Shown here in pieces: positions 7,087 through 7,820 of a DNA stretch of 7,820 nt. This DNA is from an uncultured Clostridium sp. GTDB taxonomy: Bacteria > Bacillota_A > Clostridia > Lachnospirales > Lachnospiraceae. Within the stretch, counting starts at the first letter, position 1. Every line of letters begins with the position of its first letter. The notes below the pieces were generated by a model that was given only the letters and a program-made list of their open reading frames with translations, did no database searches and had not been told where the DNA came from. A program made the position numbers and the translations under genes. The stretch is taken from contig CAMAMD010000063.1 in assembly GCA_945836785.1 (NCBI GenBank), positions 1-7,820 of the forward strand. Direction: 5' to 3'.

Positions 7087-7092
7087 TATAAT
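7087..7092 (+). promoter_or_regulatory. -10 element of the spoIIGA promoter
   Basis: TATAAT is a perfect sigma-A -10 hexamer ending 26 bp before the spoIIGA ATG, which gives a leader of about 20 nt containing the ribosome binding site. No TTGACA-like -35 is found at 16-18 bp upstream (that stretch is a T run) or at 22 bp. The lack of a -35 agrees with a promoter that needs an activator such as Spo0A-P. Confidence 0.5.
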
Positions 7093-7118
7093 CTAGTGAA
7101 AGAACCGGGGAGGTGAAC

Positions 7119-7820
7119 ATGACATATACCGTATATGCCGATGTCATGCTGGGCTGTAATATCCTGATTAACCTGTCTGTACTGATTTTGGCATCCTGTA
7201 TTCTGCATATGCCTATCCGAATACGGAGAATTCTATTCTGGTCTTTCCTTACCGGAATCATGACCGAAGCAGAATATATTTTTATGCTGAATCATAACAG
7301 ACTGATACATCACATATTATATGTTTCCATATACATAATTATGATATGCGGCTACTTCGGAACAACTCGGATTAAAAAGAATCTGTTCCATATTATTGCA
7401 ATCCTGTCATCCATGATACTGCTATATGGTGTACTGGCATGTATCCATATACCGCCTAACAATATCATGAAATATAAGATGCCGGGAATATTCCTTGCTA
7501 CATTTTTGCTTATATGCCTTGTAACATACATTGCACACAGAAATCTTACGGACCGGCACAGCTACAAAATAGAGCTGAGATACAATACAAAGACAATCAA
7601 ATGTGATGGCTACATGGATTCAGGAAATATGCTTCGCGACATAGAACATATGCCTGTCATCATCCTTGACTACCGGCTCATGAAACAACTTCTAGATATG
7701 CATGCTTACAAGCTGATTGAAGAATATCACAGCACCGGAAATTTTGACTATGCCGCATTTGCCGACGTATGTCCTATGCATATGTATCCTCTGCCCTATA
7801 AAACCGTAAATGCAGATTTT
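7119..7820 (+). CDS. spoIIGA: SpoIIGA, sporulation sigma-E factor-processing peptidase (3' end outside window)
   Basis: The first 234 codons are visible and the frame is open to the last base, so the protein is cut by the window edge; B. subtilis SpoIIGA has about 309 residues. SpoIIGA is a membrane-embedded aspartic protease that sits in the sporulation septum and cleaves the pro-sequence from sigma-E in the mother cell. The N-terminus MTYTVYADVMLGCNILINL is typical, followed by about five hydrophobic segments (near 10-30, 36-57, 65-82, 88-112 and 121-139). The soluble catalytic half starts near 148, with the key motif GYMDSGN (164-170). D167 is the expected catalytic aspartate and LRD follows at 172-174, as in the family's D(S/T)GNxLRD. 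The ATG at 7119 is preceded by GGGGAGG (7107-7113) with a 5-nt gap. Spo0A-box matches and a TATAAT lie upstream. The sigE gene would be expected just beyond the right edge, but that cannot be seen. Confidence 0.92.
   Translation, partial: MTYTVYADVMLGCNILINLSVLILASCILHMPIRIRRILFWSFLTGIMTEAEYIFMLNHNRLIHHILYVSIYIIMICGYFGTTRIKKNLFHIIAILSSMILLYGVLACIHIPPNNIMKYKMPGIFLATFLLICLVTYIAHRNLTDRHSYKIELRYNTKTIKCDGYMDSGNMLRDIEHMPVIILDYRLMKQLLDMHAYKLIEEYHSTGNFDYAAFADVCPMHMYPLPYKTVNADF

Noticed and set aside
7007..7261. 84-codon minus-strand open frame overlapping the spoIIGA start
   Set aside because: It lies across the well-supported spoIIGA ribosome binding site and first 48 codons, with no recognisable protein features.

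Overview
The window looks like a piece of chromosome from a spore-forming, anaerobic Clostridia-type Firmicute, most probably Lachnospiraceae or a near relative. The clues are a SpoIIGA gene preceded by Spo0A-box-like sites, a CspA/B-type subtilisin of the spore-germination protease family, strong GGAGG ribosome binding sites, modest GC content, and a clostridial-style thioredoxin/thioredoxin reductase pair. This assignment is inference from gene content, not from a database comparison.

Layout: (1) Bases 1-75 read as the last 24 codons of an unidentified gene whose TGA overlaps the ATG of the next gene. (2) Bases 72-1172 (+) encode a membrane-anchored diguanylate cyclase with an intact GGEEF site and an inhibitory RxxD site. 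(3) Four minus-strand genes follow, listed in transcription order: a CspA/B-like subtilisin (6936-5188), an EF-G/TetM-like translational GTPase carrying a C-terminal YacP/Rae1-type NYN nuclease domain (5074 or 5113 to 2531), thioredoxin (2416-2108) and thioredoxin reductase (2089-1181). The trx pair is tightly coupled, with 18 bp between the genes and the trxB ribosome binding site lying just after the trxA stop. trxB converges on the cyclase gene with only 8 bp between their stops. (4) On the right, a 182-bp divergent region with Spo0A-box matches and a TATAAT separates the subtilisin from spoIIGA (+, from 7119). spoIIGA runs off the window after 234 codons.

Functionally the window joins c-di-GMP signalling, thiol redox, a probable ribosome-rescue or surveillance factor, and two sporulation-linked proteases: SpoIIGA, which activates pro-sigma-E, and a Csp-like protease typical of germination.

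The most interesting item is the GTPase-NYN fusion. It joins a ribosomal-protection-type GTPase body, which is expected to reach the ribosomal A site, to a nuclease domain related to an A-site mRNA endonuclease, in a single 847-residue chain. The loop that characterises true tetracycline-resistance proteins is replaced, so it should not be read simply as a tetracycline-resistance gene. No rRNA, tRNA, CRISPR array or mobile element was seen, and no intergenic gap exceeds 300 bases.
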